DNA of 64,000 nucleotides. Source: Corbicula japonica. Its lineage: Eukaryota > Mollusca > Bivalvia > Venerida > Cyrenidae. How positions within the stretch are numbered: the first letter of the stretch is position 1; each line of letters begins with the position of its first letter. Shown in pieces: positions 46,201 through 50,450 of this stretch. Both the position numbers and the translations under genes were made by a program. The notes beneath the pieces are model-generated. The model made no database searches, had not been told where the DNA came from, and saw only the letters and a program-made list of their open reading frames with translations. Location: the NCBI GenBank assembly GCA_038501625.1, contig JAZAYU010000054.1:1550001-1614000 (forward strand), in the 5' to 3' direction.

Positions 46201-48417
46201 ATCTTATTCTCAAAAACTTTCATCCATTTTCCAGAAATATTTCACAGAAACATGAATTTGAAGACTCTCTATTAAAGTCATTAATAAAAAAAACATCATC
46301 GCAGCCAAGGGGCAGATCCTGTTACATAAAGTGCATACAAATGTATAGTAAGTATAATAGATTGTGATATTTGTTGGTAGGTACAGGAGCATTTACCTTC
46401 ACTGACGGAGCTCCGCAACAAGGCAATATCCACAGTGAAGTCCCTCAGACAGGACCATAAGAGAGCCCTGAATCCGACACCTTACAAGGTATACCATGTT
46501 ATTTTTTCTTTGGTGGATCAAACTGAACCCTTTTCTCCATTTAAACAGGTTTTATCACATATCTAGATCTATACTGGTCTCTTTAATAGTCTGAAATACT
46601 GTATAAGTACTTACTTTGGCAGGGGTTTAATTTTGGCTAAATTGGGAGTCAGGGTCAGTTGCGCAAATAAAAAACACTGCCAATAAAAATCACTGTCAAT
46701 TAATAACACCGCCATTTTAATATCTGGAAGGTAGACAACTATGATACACTTGCACATATTATGTTGCAGATTTCTCAGTTTGATCCAATATAATTAGAAT
46801 ATGTGTTGAATAAAATGAAGCAATCTATTAAAAGTTAGCTGCGCTAATGTTTTCACACTGGTATTGTAATAATGTGCTGTTAATTACTGAATGTCAATGT
46901 TTTATTTTTACAATCTCTATGTGTTTATGCCAATTTTTCATTAAGCATTTTATTTTGGCAGTCTGGTTTGTTTGTGCCAATTTATAACCCTGCCAATTTA
47001 AAACACTTCAAAATACGCCAAAATTTGACACCGCAAATATTAAGCACAATACAGTAACCAAATGAATCAAGACAACAGTATAGATCCTGATCAGGCAGAA
47101 GAGATATGCTGCTAATCTGGATCTACACTGTTCATTCATGGGAAAATAGCCTTTACCCATGGGGTAAAGGGTTAAAGCAGTTTGTTCTCTGAAAATCATT
47201 TGTGTGATTATTACTTTTGAATAACAGAGTATAAGAGATTCAAGCATTGGGTTAGATGCAACTAAATATGTACACAGATACAAGATGTATTTGTATCATT
47301 GTCATCGACCTTTCCATATTTTTTGCTGATTTTAACATTTTATATCCAGGGCTTTTTCAGCCTATCTCACGGGGCCGATATTCGGCCCCGTTCCCAATCC
47401 AAAATAGCGACCATTTTTCCCAATTTAAAGAAAAAAATTCCCAATCTAGTAAATTTATTCCCCTTTTGAACCGAAACGCATTTTCTTAAAAAATGATAAA
47501 CGAGAAACAATAATATCGAGACTTTTCAAGCCCGAATCGTTTGTTTATCGGCGATCTGTGAAAACTTCTTTCCGTGAAAATGTATGTACTGGTGTACAAA
47601 CCGGTATTTACCGTAACGCAAGTTGAAGCTGGAGCGCGGCGCCCATGATTCCAGATAACTTATATTATGGTCAAATAATGGTTTGAATATTAACAGAAAT
47701 TATATTTTTTATTTTGTTAACAAATGTTTTTTCGCGATAATCGTTCGACTGCGTACAAAACAGAAAGGATGAATCAAAAATGGTATGTGCAGTACCGGCT
47801 TGTATACTGACCCGCGAAAACTAGTGACGAAAATTTAAAAATGTCGTATAATAGTAAAAACTATGCAAAAGGGCCGCGAAAAAAAAGATGCCAAGGGTAC
47901 TCCAAAACTAAACTCTCTGTGGAACAAAACGTCAAAATGTTGCAAAAGTTCTTTCCCAGTCAGTTGAAACTTGCCAAGTTTCTATAGATCAGATGATGGC
48001 CATTCTACTGTATAAGTGATACATCTGTAAAGCTGTCAGAACAAACCCTGGAAGAGATCTGTAACATTTCCAGGAACACTAAAGCAAGGCAAATCAAGCT
48101 ATAGTGTAGATAAATGAATGTTGAAATTTCCCAATTTGGTTTGATTTGTTGATACTTTTTCCCCAAATTTGACTATTTACCGCGTAAAAAATTCCCAATT
48201 TGGGCAGGGGCCTTTTTCCCAAAAAAACCTGAAAAAGCCCTGATATCACTGTTTTTTTGCATTTATATGTTTTATGTACTATTTTAACTACTTTTAAAAA
48301 TGCATTAAGTGATAGTCATATTGAACATAATGTTTTCAGGTTTCGCTGAGTTCAGATCTGTACACGTTCATGCACAACCTTTGGCTGGACAATGCTCCTA
48401 TAGGAGAACTATCATAG
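3994..48417 (+). CDS. NAPRT: Nicotinate phosphoribosyltransferase (13 exons, 5' partial)
   Basis: NAPRT joins nicotinate to PRPP, using ATP, to form nicotinate mononucleotide, the first step of the Preiss-Handler NAD pathway; it is cytosolic and usually dimeric. Thirteen exons (3994-4204, 4890-5020, 5627-5742, 13403-13487, 15752-15860, 17103-17243, 19190-19274, 33357-33437, 33794-33896, 35131-35216, 45413-45484, 46387-46488, 48340-48417) have GT-AG borders and join in one frame: 2 nt plus 465 codons and a stop. Family signatures are [14 protein letters not shown] across exons B/C, the catalytic-His region [10 protein letters not shown] in C, the ribose-phosphate motif GIRLDSGDL in F, and the phosphate loop [10 protein letters not shown] in H. 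Human NAPRT is 538 residues, so roughly the first 75 lie upstream of the window. Exons D-G occur a second time at 25750-31400; leaving that copy out gives the length expected for the family. Confidence 0.95.
4394..4575. mobile_element. 182-bp TIR MITE between NAPRT exons A and B
   Basis: Ends CCGTCATTGTTTGAATATAA and its near-perfect inverted partner (one mismatch), flanked by TA on both sides. Inside are more AAGCCGCAC/GTGCGGCTT repeats. Superfamily not assigned. Confidence 0.85.
4890..5020 (+). CDS. NAPRT: NAPRT exon B
   Basis: This exon encodes [19 protein letters not shown] and then [22 protein letters not shown] (residues 70-113), one of the most conserved NAPRT blocks, with the RRAQGPDG motif intact. 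The acceptor is TTGTGTAG and the donor is GAG|GTAAGG. The glycine codon at its end is completed by exon C. Confidence 0.95.
5053..5155. mobile_element. TTAA-MITE fragment in intron B-C
   Basis: Left half only: CCTTTCCTCCTTATATACAC, then CAAACAGTGTAGATCCAG and a decayed arm. It starts about 30 bp after exon B. Confidence 0.7.
5627..5742 (+). CDS. NAPRT: NAPRT exon C (catalytic-histidine region)
   Basis: It encodes [19 protein letters not shown] and [10 protein letters not shown] (residues 114-152). By alignment with the human GTLAHSFVTSF region, this holds the histidine thought to be phosphorylated by ATP during catalysis. It ends with a complete AGG codon before GTAAGT (phase 0), the phase needed to join either exon D or its second copy. 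A full TTAA-MITE starts 17 bp after the donor. Confidence 0.95.
5760..6001. mobile_element. TTAA-MITE, full length (242 bp), 17 bp from exon C donor
   Basis: TTAACCCTTTCCTGTATAG at the left, GGAAAGGGTTAA at the right, and the complete inner order of four GATC-rich arms. Confidence 0.93.
6483..6646. mobile_element. TTAA-MITE, diverged, left end lost
   Basis: It retains the GATCAGGATC arm, ATTAATCAAAAAGC centre, GTGTAGATCCTGATCAGACG and a weak right end (GGAGTCAAGGGTT). Nearby fragments lie at 6012-6105 and 6972-7107. Confidence 0.7.
7189..7402. mobile_element. TTAA-MITE, diverged, right end decayed
   Basis: Left end TTTAAGCCTTTACTCCATC, then arms in the usual order up to GATCTGGATCTTAAGTG. 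Confidence 0.75.
7918..9600 (+). repeat. 73-bp minisatellite, about 23 units
   Basis: Head-to-tail units of 73 bp containing AGTGAGCTTACACTCTTTAT, TCTCTAGCACAAAAGACA and GGAATGTATAAGCTGTCATG. Units vary mainly at one spot (CACCTACC, CACCGACC, CACTGACC, CAACTACC), and similar variants cluster, suggesting local spread of units. Decayed units flank it on both sides (about 7480-7917 and 9601-9960). It lies in the NAPRT intron between exons C and D. Confidence 0.97.
10145..10388. mobile_element. TTAA-MITE, full length, copy 1
   Basis: Left end ATAACCTTCTCCTCCATAG, right end TATGGAGTTCAGAGTTAA. Both ends are mutated but in the expected place. The same element occurs at 22493-22736. Confidence 0.8.
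11251..11610 (+). mobile_element. Hairpin-ended bivalve repeat (TATGCCCCC type), copy 1
   Basis: TTATGCCCCCACCATGAAAT folds with GGCGGAAGGGCATA, followed by CCTGTCCGTGGGTGTGTCAG and the GTCCAAGGTCAAGGTCACTG block seen in many bivalve repeats. The 3' limit is uncertain. The duplicate starts at 23598. The longest frame over it (23437-23877) has no recognisable domain. Confidence 0.75.
11641..11785. mobile_element. Foldback MITE, copy 1
   Basis: Arms TAAAACTGAGATTGGAAACC and the partner GGTTTCCATAATCTG..TTTTA, with CTCAAATCTGAAGCATCTG against CAGATGCTTGAGATTTGAG. Near-palindrome. Duplicate at 23988-24129. Confidence 0.85.
12203..12434. mobile_element. TTAA-MITE, full length, copy 1
   Basis: Left end decayed (ATAAGCCTTTTTACAC), right end GGAGGAAAGGGTTAA intact. 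Fragments of the same family lie at 12472-12537 and 12988-13063. Its duplicate is at 24550-24781. Confidence 0.85.
12851..12919 (-). repeat. tRNA-derived SINE head, copy 1
   Basis: Read on the minus strand it gives AGTCCAGTGGTAGAATGCTC (A-box-like), an anticodon-arm-like GCTCGCTTAGAGAACGAG and AGGATCAAGCCC (B-box-like). The stem pairings are incomplete, so it is a SINE head or pseudogene and not a working tRNA. Duplicate at 25198-25266. Confidence 0.6.
13214..13355. mobile_element. Foldback MITE, 142 bp, 47 bp before exon D, copy 1
   Basis: Begins GTGCCCAAGATCATAAAACT and ends with its inverse. The centre is GGTGACCAGTCGCCATTT. The two ~68-bp arms pair almost perfectly. Duplicate at 25561-25702. 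Confidence 0.93.
13403..13487 (+). CDS. NAPRT: NAPRT exon D, copy 1
   Basis: It encodes [20 protein letters not shown] and QEKLAPVIG (residues 153-180), matching the family segment where a charged linker leads into the helix before the AYALAFP block. The acceptor is TTATTTCAG and the donor is ATAG|GTAAAT. The copy at 25750-25834 is identical. A 142-bp foldback MITE ends 47 bp upstream of the exon. Confidence 0.92.
13765..14553. mobile_element. 789-bp TIR element with TATTGGGACA repeats, copy 1
   Basis: Ends CGGTAATCAC and GTGATTACGG, each next to TA, and both followed inward by AAGTATTGGGACA-type repeats. Further TATTGGGACA and TTTTGGGACA units occur near each end. No transposase frame. Duplicate at 26113-26893 (781 bp, 8 bp shorter). 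Confidence 0.85.
15153..15298. mobile_element. Foldback MITE, 146 bp, copy 1
   Basis: Arms centred on AAATGGCGACTGGTCGCCAT, with CAGCCAATCAGATGCTTGAG on the right and its inverse on the left. Duplicate at 27493-27638. Confidence 0.93.
15350..15436. mobile_element. TTAA-MITE fragment (left end), copy 1
   Basis: TTAACCCTTCCTTCAATATA then TTTTTACGCATGTGCGACC and a truncated arm. Duplicate at 27690-27776. Confidence 0.7.
15510..15751 (+). repeat. Tandem copies of the exon E acceptor (two decoy exon starts)
   Basis: Three ~102-bp units share the 3' end of the intron (TCTGGTATATTTCAG) and the first ~53 bp of exon E. Units 1 (exon-like from 15547) and 2 (from 15649) reach a TAA after FIS; unit 3 is the real exon at 15752. 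All have usable acceptors, so splicing to unit 1 or 2 would give a truncated product. Confidence 0.9.
15752..15860 (+). CDS. NAPRT: NAPRT exon E, copy 1
   Basis: It encodes [20 protein letters not shown] then [17 protein letters not shown] (residues 181-217), equivalent to the human AFVAYALAFPRAFQGLLDTYSV block. Two truncated copies of its acceptor and first ~50 bp lie just upstream (15547 and 15649). Both read into TAA where this copy has TAC, so only this third copy stays open. The donor is CAG|GTGAGT. The second-copy exon is at 28092-28200 and is identical. Confidence 0.93.
15876..15993. mobile_element. Foldback MITE, degenerate, 16 bp after exon E donor, copy 1
   Basis: Left arm clear (CTCAAGCATCTGATTGGCTG). 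The right arm is shortened to AGTTTTAGTTTTATGATC. Duplicate at 28216-28333. Confidence 0.8.
16095..16162. mobile_element. Foldback MITE, 68-bp minimal form, copy 1
   Basis: GGGCCCAAGATCATTAAACT paired with TTTTACGATCTTGGGCCC, with a short loop. An internally deleted form. Duplicate at 28435-28502. Confidence 0.85.
16733..16878. mobile_element. Foldback MITE, 146 bp, copy 1
   Basis: Arms around AAATGTCAACCAGTCGCCAT. Outer ends GGTTATAAAACTGAG against CTCAGCTTTATAACC. Duplicate at 29079-29224. Confidence 0.93.
17103..17243 (+). CDS. NAPRT: NAPRT exon F, copy 1 (RLDSGDL motif)
   Basis: It encodes [20 protein letters not shown] then [20 protein letters not shown] and FRKVAR (residues 217-263). 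The RLDSGDL sequence is the phosphoribosyl-binding signature shared by NAPRT and NAMPT-like enzymes. The acceptor is TTTTCCAG and the donor is CAC|GTAAGT. The other copy (29449-29589) is identical. A foldback MITE starts 37 bp after the donor. Confidence 0.95.
17280..17423. mobile_element. Foldback MITE, 144 bp, 37 bp after exon F donor, copy 1
   Basis: Arms around AAATGGCAACTGGTTGCCAT. Duplicate at 29626-29769. Confidence 0.93.
17457..17936. mobile_element. TTAA-MITE split by a nested element, copy 1
   Basis: It starts TTGACCCTTTTCTCCATAT, is interrupted at 17476-17713 by another TIR element, and resumes CCATATATATTTACACC to the right end GGAGTATAAGGTTAA. Confidence 0.88.
17476..17713. mobile_element. 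238-bp TIR element nested in a TTAA-MITE, copy 1
   Basis: The inverted ends share CGTCACGGGAAAAGGTACCT plus TCGG, and both sides carry CCATAT (17470-17475, 17714-17719), a likely 6-bp target duplication of host MITE sequence. No open frame of note. Superfamily unassigned. Confidence 0.85.
18692..19189 (+). repeat. ~55-bp tandem array of exon G acceptor decoys (about 8 units)
   Basis: Units carry CTCTGCTGACTTTAG followed by GTTTGATTTACCATGGTTTG and AACAGCTGTCTATACTGG. The part after TTTAG equals the first ~30 bp of exon G. One unit has TTTATG in place of TTTAGG and so lost its AG. The last unit precedes the real acceptor at 19188-19189. Confidence 0.93.
19190..19274 (+). CDS. NAPRT: NAPRT exon G, copy 1
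   Basis: It encodes [20 protein letters not shown] then TIHSLNQQ (residues 264-292), matching the human VPWLESVLIVVSNNIDEEAL segment. It ends in phase 0. Its acceptor (GATTTTAG) is preceded by a tandem array of about eight copies of the same acceptor plus ~35 bp of exon start. It differs from the second copy by one synonymous base (CAT against CAC, His). Confidence 0.93.
19748..19974. mobile_element. TTAA-MITE, diverged, copy 1
   Basis: Left end TTAAGTCTTTCCTCCATAT. The first ~40 bp of inner sequence is missing, and the right end is weak (ATATGGAGTAAGGTTTAT). Duplicate at 31874-32100. Confidence 0.8.
20231..20383 (+). mobile_element. Hairpin-ended interspersed repeat, cut by gap
   Basis: It starts ATGCTCCCCCCGAAATTCGG, a hairpin with GGGGGAGCAT, followed by a run of CCGTCCGTTCG-type units. 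This start is typical of a repeat common in bivalves. It is absent from the matching site in copy 2 (32356), so it is an insertion specific to copy 1. Confidence 0.75.
20384..20883. other. Assembly gap of exactly 500 N
   Basis: A run of 500 N, a fixed placeholder length, so the true distance is unknown. The left edge lies inside a repeat insertion and the right edge inside the 73-bp minisatellite. Open frames drawn through it have no meaning. Confidence 1.
20884..21948 (+). repeat. 73-bp minisatellite, second copy, about 14.5 units visible
   Basis: Same unit as 7918-9600, starting abruptly at the gap edge. Several units lack two bases of CTTTATT. The unit order differs from the first array, as expected for a different allele or an incompletely assembled array. 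Confidence 0.97.
22493..22736. mobile_element. TTAA-MITE, full length, copy 2
   Basis: Duplicate of 10145-10388, part of the large tandem copy. Confidence 0.8.
24550..24781. mobile_element. TTAA-MITE, full length, copy 2
   Basis: Duplicate of 12203-12434. The fragment at 25335-25410 matches 12988-13063. Confidence 0.85.
25561..25702. mobile_element. Foldback MITE, 142 bp, before exon D copy 2
   Basis: Duplicate of 13214-13355. Confidence 0.93.
25750..25834 (+). CDS. NAPRT: NAPRT exon D, copy 2 (probable assembly duplicate)
   Basis: This is identical in sequence and splice signals to 13403-13487. It lies downstream of the 500-N gap and would follow exon G in frame if the assembly were literally correct. 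It is more likely the other allele of exon D than an extra exon. Confidence 0.8.
26113..26893. mobile_element. 781-bp TIR element with TATTGGGACA repeats, copy 2
   Basis: Duplicate of 13765-14553, differing by loss of one ATTGAAAT-type unit. Confidence 0.85.
27493..27638. mobile_element. Foldback MITE, 146 bp, copy 2
   Basis: Duplicate of 15153-15298. Confidence 0.93.
27850..28091 (+). repeat. Tandem copies of the exon E acceptor, second copy
   Basis: Same arrangement as 15510-15751, with decoy exon starts at 27887 and 27989 before the real exon at 28092. The repeat therefore predates the split of the two copies. Confidence 0.9.
28092..28200 (+). CDS. NAPRT: NAPRT exon E, copy 2 (probable assembly duplicate)
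   Basis: Identical to 15752-15860, including the two truncated decoy copies upstream at 27887 and 27989. Reading frame and splice sites are intact. Confidence 0.8.
29079..29224. mobile_element. Foldback MITE, 146 bp, copy 2
   Basis: Duplicate of 16733-16878. Confidence 0.93.
29449..29589 (+). CDS. NAPRT: NAPRT exon F, copy 2 (probable assembly duplicate)
   Basis: Identical to 17103-17243, with the RLDSGDL motif intact. The flanking introns differ from copy 1 by scattered substitutions only. Confidence 0.8.
29626..29769. mobile_element. Foldback MITE, 144 bp, after exon F copy 2
   Basis: Duplicate of 17280-17423. Confidence 0.93.
29803..30282. mobile_element. TTAA-MITE split by a nested element, copy 2
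   Basis: Same composite as 17457-17936; the nested element is at 29822-30059, again 238 bp. Confidence 0.88.
31037..31315 (+). repeat. ~55-bp tandem array of exon G acceptor decoys, second copy (about 4 units)
   Basis: Same units as 18692-19189 but about four fewer, which accounts for the change in offset between the two large copies. This shows copy-number variation at an exon border. Confidence 0.93.
31316..31400 (+). CDS. NAPRT: NAPRT exon G, copy 2 (probable assembly duplicate)
   Basis: Same as 19190-19274 except one synonymous change in a His codon. It has fewer upstream decoy acceptor repeats (about four against about eight). It ends in phase 0 and can splice to exon H at 33357. Confidence 0.8.
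31874..32100. mobile_element. TTAA-MITE, diverged, copy 2
   Basis: Duplicate of 19748-19974. Confidence 0.8.
32870..33097 (-). mobile_element. tRNA-headed SINE between exons G and H
   Basis: On the minus strand it starts with a tRNA-like head at 33097-33025 (TTAGCTCAGTGGTTGG A box, GGTTTGATACC B box), then a body containing (on +) CTCGGTTTAATGTCCCATTC, a block widespread in mollusc SINEs. The far end is not sharply defined. It is found only downstream of copy 2. Confidence 0.75.
33357..33437 (+). CDS. NAPRT: NAPRT exon H (phosphate-binding loop)
   Basis: It encodes [20 protein letters not shown] then ALGCVYK (residues 293-319), aligning with human VIGIGTSVVTCPQQPSLGGVYK. The FGIGT segment forms the phosphate-binding loop in this enzyme class. 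The acceptor is TTATTTCAG and the donor is AAG|GTGAGC. It is single copy in the window, so it marks the return to unique gene sequence after the duplicated block. Confidence 0.95.
33610..33774. mobile_element. TTAA-MITE, left end lost, intron H-I
   Basis: From the first GATC arm (GTCTGATCCAGATCTGCAC) through AAAGCGAACAGTGTAGATCC to GGAGTAATGGGTTA, which ends 19 bp before exon I and so includes its branch-point zone. Confidence 0.8.
33794..33896 (+). CDS. NAPRT: NAPRT exon I
   Basis: It encodes [20 protein letters not shown] then [14 protein letters not shown] (residues 320-353), matching human LVAVGGQPRMKLTEDPEKQT with the KLSED/KLTED core and PGKK before the F-R-L strand. A 147-bp foldback MITE starts 50 bp after its donor (GATG|GTATGT). 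Confidence 0.95.
33946..34092. mobile_element. Foldback MITE, 147 bp, 50 bp after exon I donor
   Basis: GCCCTAGGTTATAAAACTGA against CAGCTTTATAACC. The centre TAGTGGTCAGTCACCATTT is still self-complementary. Confidence 0.93.
34267..34673. mobile_element. 407-bp hAT-like element (CAGGGGCGTAG ends)
   Basis: Left CAGGGGCGTAGATA and right inverse CAGGCGCGTAGCTA, flanked by CAGGT on both sides (34262-34266, 34674-34678). Contains a run of 17 G at about 34311-34327 and a C-rich stretch at 34547-34570. Confidence 0.85.
34864..35085. mobile_element. TTAA-MITE, full length (222 bp), upstream of exon J
   Basis: Both ends perfect (TTAACCCTTTCCTCCAT, GGAGGAAAGGGTTAA). The last arm is short by about 20 bp. 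It ends 45 bp before exon J. Confidence 0.93.
35131..35216 (+). CDS. NAPRT: NAPRT exon J
   Basis: It encodes [20 protein letters not shown] then RVLCRHPFQ (residues 354-382), matching human GSPLMDMLQLAEEPVPQAGQ. The acceptor is TATATTCAG and the donor is CAG|GTAAAC, phase 0. Later exons are the less conserved C-terminal part, and the following intron is about 10.2 kb. Confidence 0.92.
35359..35564. mobile_element. 206-bp TIR element (CTSTGGTATCA ends)
   Basis: CTCTGGTATCATTTAATTTC against ATAAATTGATACCAAAG, each next to TA. Related to 49362-50103. Confidence 0.75.
36010..36147. mobile_element. Palindromic MITE, about 138 bp
   Basis: TTATTTGGTTCCTTGAAAGG pairs with GTCAAGAAACCAAATAA, and TATGTGAGGATATGTTACC pairs with GGCAATATCTCCTCACACA. 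The centre is CTCGCCTACGGCTCGGG. Confidence 0.8.
36837..37014. mobile_element. TTAA-MITE, diverged (178 bp)
   Basis: TTAACCATTTGCTCTATGG at the left, TATATGGAGTAAACAGTTAT at the right, with one inner arm lost. Confidence 0.75.
37694..38035 (-). mobile_element. 342-bp hAT5-like element with 5-bp target duplication
   Basis: CGGGGCTTTTTCAG at the left and CTGAAAAAGCCCTG at the right, flanked by CTTAC (37689-37693 and 38036-38040, plus 38041 C). Inner GGGAAAAAGGCCCCTG and TTGGGAATTTTTT match the element at 47347-48242 on the opposite strand. Confidence 0.88.
38891..39112 (+). pseudogene. Exon-like fragment inside the 3.1-kb TIR element
   Basis: A TTGTTTTCAG acceptor ending at 38890 precedes two overlapping frames. 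One encodes [20 protein letters not shown] then [20 protein letters not shown] and stops at 39102. The other joins in frame to an upstream segment (about 38541-38641: ...[20 protein letters not shown]) with a GTTAGT donor at 38642, and stops at 39112. Base composition is much richer in C and G than the surroundings. I do not recognise either product. It may be a captured host gene end, a retrocopy (AATAAA plus A-run 230 bp on) or part of the element's own gene. Confidence 0.35.
40953..42421. mobile_element. 1.47-kb TIR element
   Basis: AATGGGGTCCTACCGATATA at the left and its exact inverse at the right, with further paired blocks (GAGTTACCTCCC, GGGTAGTTCCGGT) in each end. AT-rich inside, without a long frame. 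Non-autonomous; superfamily unassigned. Confidence 0.85.
42527..42823. mobile_element. TTAA-MITE, 297-bp chimeric copy
   Basis: A complete copy runs to AATAAAGGTGCGTCTGTACAG, then a second right-hand arm begins (AAGGCTGATCTGGATC) of the other end subtype (TAAAAATGCGTATATATCC) and finishes AGGAAAGGGTTAA. TTAA flanks both ends, so the double-tailed form seems to have moved as one unit or arose by recombination. Confidence 0.9.
43450..43740 (+). repeat. Dispersed repeat family R1 (also at 16480-16660, 28826-29006 and 61960-62215)
   Basis: Shared blocks are ACCATCGTTTGGGATGGATC, GTAAATATTGAGTAGTGCTC, AACCAGGGGCTAGGCGGCGT and CCCATGAACAGGCTCA. The copy at 61960-62215 is on the other strand. No TIRs or A-tail seen. 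Class unknown. Confidence 0.75.
45413..45484 (+). CDS. NAPRT: NAPRT exon K
   Basis: A 72-nt phase-0 exon (residues 383-406) encoding [20 protein letters not shown] and KNGT. It corresponds to the human PAQVEPLLRLCLQQGQ region. The acceptor is TTATTTCAG and the donor is ACA|GTATGT. The position, phase and V-x-P-x-x-V pattern support it; similarity is weaker than upstream. Confidence 0.88.
45590..46145 (-). repeat. Dispersed repeat family R2 (pair with 54860-55300)
   Basis: Shares with 54860-55300, on the opposite strand, CAACCTCACACTTGCCCCAA, TTGTCTTGGTGAAATAACTC, GCCAAAGGGG, and AACAATTAACAAAAATGAGA. Roughly 450 bp, in intron K-L. Class unknown. The open frames at 45862-46141 are repeat sequence. 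Confidence 0.75.
46387..46488 (+). CDS. NAPRT: NAPRT exon L
   Basis: It encodes [20 protein letters not shown] then [14 protein letters not shown] (residues 407-440), matching human EPLPSLAESRALAQLSLSRL followed by SPEHRRLRSPAQYQV. The LPSL-E-R and H-R-L-P-Y spacing is kept. The acceptor is GGTACAG and the donor is AAG|GTATAC. Confidence 0.93.
47058..47175. mobile_element. TTAA-MITE fragment, intron L-M
   Basis: Right-hand part from AGTATAGATCCTGATCAGGC to GGGGTAAAGGGTTAA. A left-end fragment also lies at 46527-46600. Confidence 0.75.
47347..48242 (+). mobile_element. 896-bp hAT5-like element with 5-bp target duplication
   Basis: CAGGGCTTTTTCAG at the left and CTGAAAAAGCCCTG at the right, flanked by ATATC (47342-47346, 48243-48247). 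Carries TTCCCAATTT-type blocks near both ends. Longer relative of 37694-38035, in NAPRT intron L-M. No transposase frame seen. Confidence 0.88.
48340..48417 (+). CDS. NAPRT: NAPRT exon M (C-terminal coding exon)
   Basis: It encodes [20 protein letters not shown] then IGELS and a TAG stop (residues 441-465), equivalent to the human VVLSERLQALVNSL C-terminal helix. The acceptor is TTTTCAG. Thirteen bases after the stop there is a good donor (GCAAG|GTAAAC at 48431), pointing to an intron in the 3' UTR. Confidence 0.93.
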   Translation, partial: VSLSSDLYTFMHNLWLDNAPIGELS

Positions 48418-48497
48418 ATTTTGATGCAAGGTAAACGGTTAAAACCTATAGACCAACAAGCATGCATTTTAAATGCACTGCTGTAGTTTTTGACACC

Positions 48498-48630
48498 AGG
48501 TGTTATAAAACAGACTGGAAACCAGTAAAAGATCTCAGCCATTGGTTGAAATTTAGCATCAGAAGTCAGAAGTGGCTAATGGGAAGCTTGAGATCTGAGA
48601 CTGGTTTGATGCTTATAACCTTGGAGCCCA
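48498..48630. mobile_element. Foldback MITE, degenerate, NAPRT 3'-UTR intron
   Basis: GTTATAAAACAGACTGGAAA on the left and GATCTGAGACTGGTTTGATG with CTTATAACC on the right. The inner arms have diverged. Confidence 0.75.
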
Positions 48631-48708
48631 GTCTGATCTCTCGGGTCTGACTTAAATTGTTTCAGTGTGATCTTACTGTTATAATGCTAGAACTGAAATA
48701 TTGTCAAA

Positions 48709-48950
48709 TTAACCCTTTCCTCCATATATACGCATTTTTATGCATGTGTGACCAGTGTAGATCCAGATCAGCCGGCACATCTGACTCGTCTGATCAGGAT
48801 CTGCACTGGTCACATTTTGGTCAGAAATAACTTAACAAATCAATAAGTGAACAGTTTAGATCCTGATCAGACAGCATGGATGTGCAAGCTAATCTGGATC
48901 TACACTGTTAGCACACGTAATAAAGGTGTATCTATGTAGGAAAGGGTTAA
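48709..48950. mobile_element. TTAA-MITE, full length (242 bp), NAPRT 3'-UTR intron
   Basis: TTAACCCTTTCCTCCATATA at the left, GTAGGAAAGGGTTAA at the right, all arms present. Confidence 0.93.
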
Positions 48951-49044
48951 GTCACTCCTGTAACTATTGTATTTCAACTTGCATAGTGACAATATGAACA
49001 TTTGACAGGAAGTTTTTGATAAACTCTACAGTGAAATTGAGCAA

Positions 49045-49263
49045 TTAACCCTTTACTTCATAAATACAACTTTTATCTTATAGACAAACTATGTAGATCC
49101 CTATCAGCAGGATCATGCATGCCGTCTGATCAGGATTAACACTTTTGCTTTTAGATTCATTTGGTTATATCTGACCAAGAAGTCACAAATGTAGATCCAG
49201 ATCATCAGCATGGATGTGCTGGCTGATCTGGATCTACACTGTGCACATGCGATAAATGGTTAA
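49045..49263. mobile_element. TTAA-MITE, full length (219 bp), diverged
   Basis: TTAACCCTTTACTTCATAAA at the left, GATAAATGGTTAA at the right. Arms are present with several substitutions, suggesting an older copy than its neighbour at 48709. Confidence 0.85.
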
Positions 49264-49361
49264 TAATTTAAGTATGAATGTACAAAGTTAGAATAAAGAA
49301 CTATAAGTAAGGGGATTTGCTTATTTGGCAGATGATCCAACTTATTCCAGCACACTTGTTA

Positions 49362-50103
49362 CTGTGGTATCATTTAATTTCGCTGGCACGAAATTTCGCG
49401 CGATTGCCGAAAAAGACTGTTTCGCATGGACGTAAATTCGCGCAAAATTCACTTTTTCAAACAAAATAATTATTATTATTGATATTTTACCGACCCGTTA
49501 TCAGTATATTGTGTTGATTTGAACACGCGAGCTATCATGTGTCATGAGTCAATTACCACTTCCTTTATTAGTCAATTTTCGGACCGCTGTTTATTCGGCG
49601 CCGCTAATTGACATGGATCTCGTTTGATCCATCTATCTGGACCGTTCATATCATAATTGGCATGTTTAATTGCGTACCCGTTTTATGGTCTAAAGTGTCA
49701 ATTAATTGCGAAACAGTTACTCAAAAAAGTGTTCGATGTTGATAACTTAAAAATGAGATGACAACGATACTGTTTGGTAAAAGGTGACCTGACCTAAATG
49801 CGCGGACTAAATTGTCGTTCAAGTTTTGAAGTAACATTAAACATATACCAAAAGAAATTCGACAGTTATAACTTATTTTAATTTCTTTATTAACATAATT
49901 ACTCGATACTTCAAATTTATATCAAATAGCGATACGGGCAACTATATATAAAGTAAAGGTCCATTCGGACATTAGCACGTTTCGGATATGTACATGTATG
50001 TGGAACCTTTTGGTCATATTTTAGCTTAGGTTTTAATTCGCGCACTGGCCCGAGCGCAAATTAAGCGAAAATTAAGCCATCGCTAAATTAAATGATACCA
50101 CAG
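49362..50103. mobile_element. 742-bp TIR element (CTGTGGTATCA ends), NAPRT 3'-UTR intron
   Basis: CTGTGGTATCATTTAATTTC and inverse CTGTGGTATCATTTAATTTA, flanked by TA on both sides. Subterminal blocks are rich in AATTCGCG/TTTCGC. No long frame. Confidence 0.88.
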
Positions 50104-50450
50104 TAGATCTGTAGGAATATTCCAGTGCCTGCTTTTTCAATTGACTTGTTAATAGCCGTTTTTGGAATTTGAGGGAGCTGTTGTTAGTAGAATGACACTT
50201 ACAAATAGTAACAAATATGAATTTGTTAAGAATAGCATGGAGCCAAATACATGACGGTACATGCATAGACTGGGTATAATAAATAATAATTATAATAATA
50301 ATAATCATTATGATAATAATAATATCTTTATTTTAAGAAGGTAACTCATTAAGACAAGATCTATGACAACAAACACAAACAAATGCATATACAATGTATG
50401 TTTTGCCTTTATCATGTTTATATAGTTAGATTTCTTGTTCTCTATTTCAG

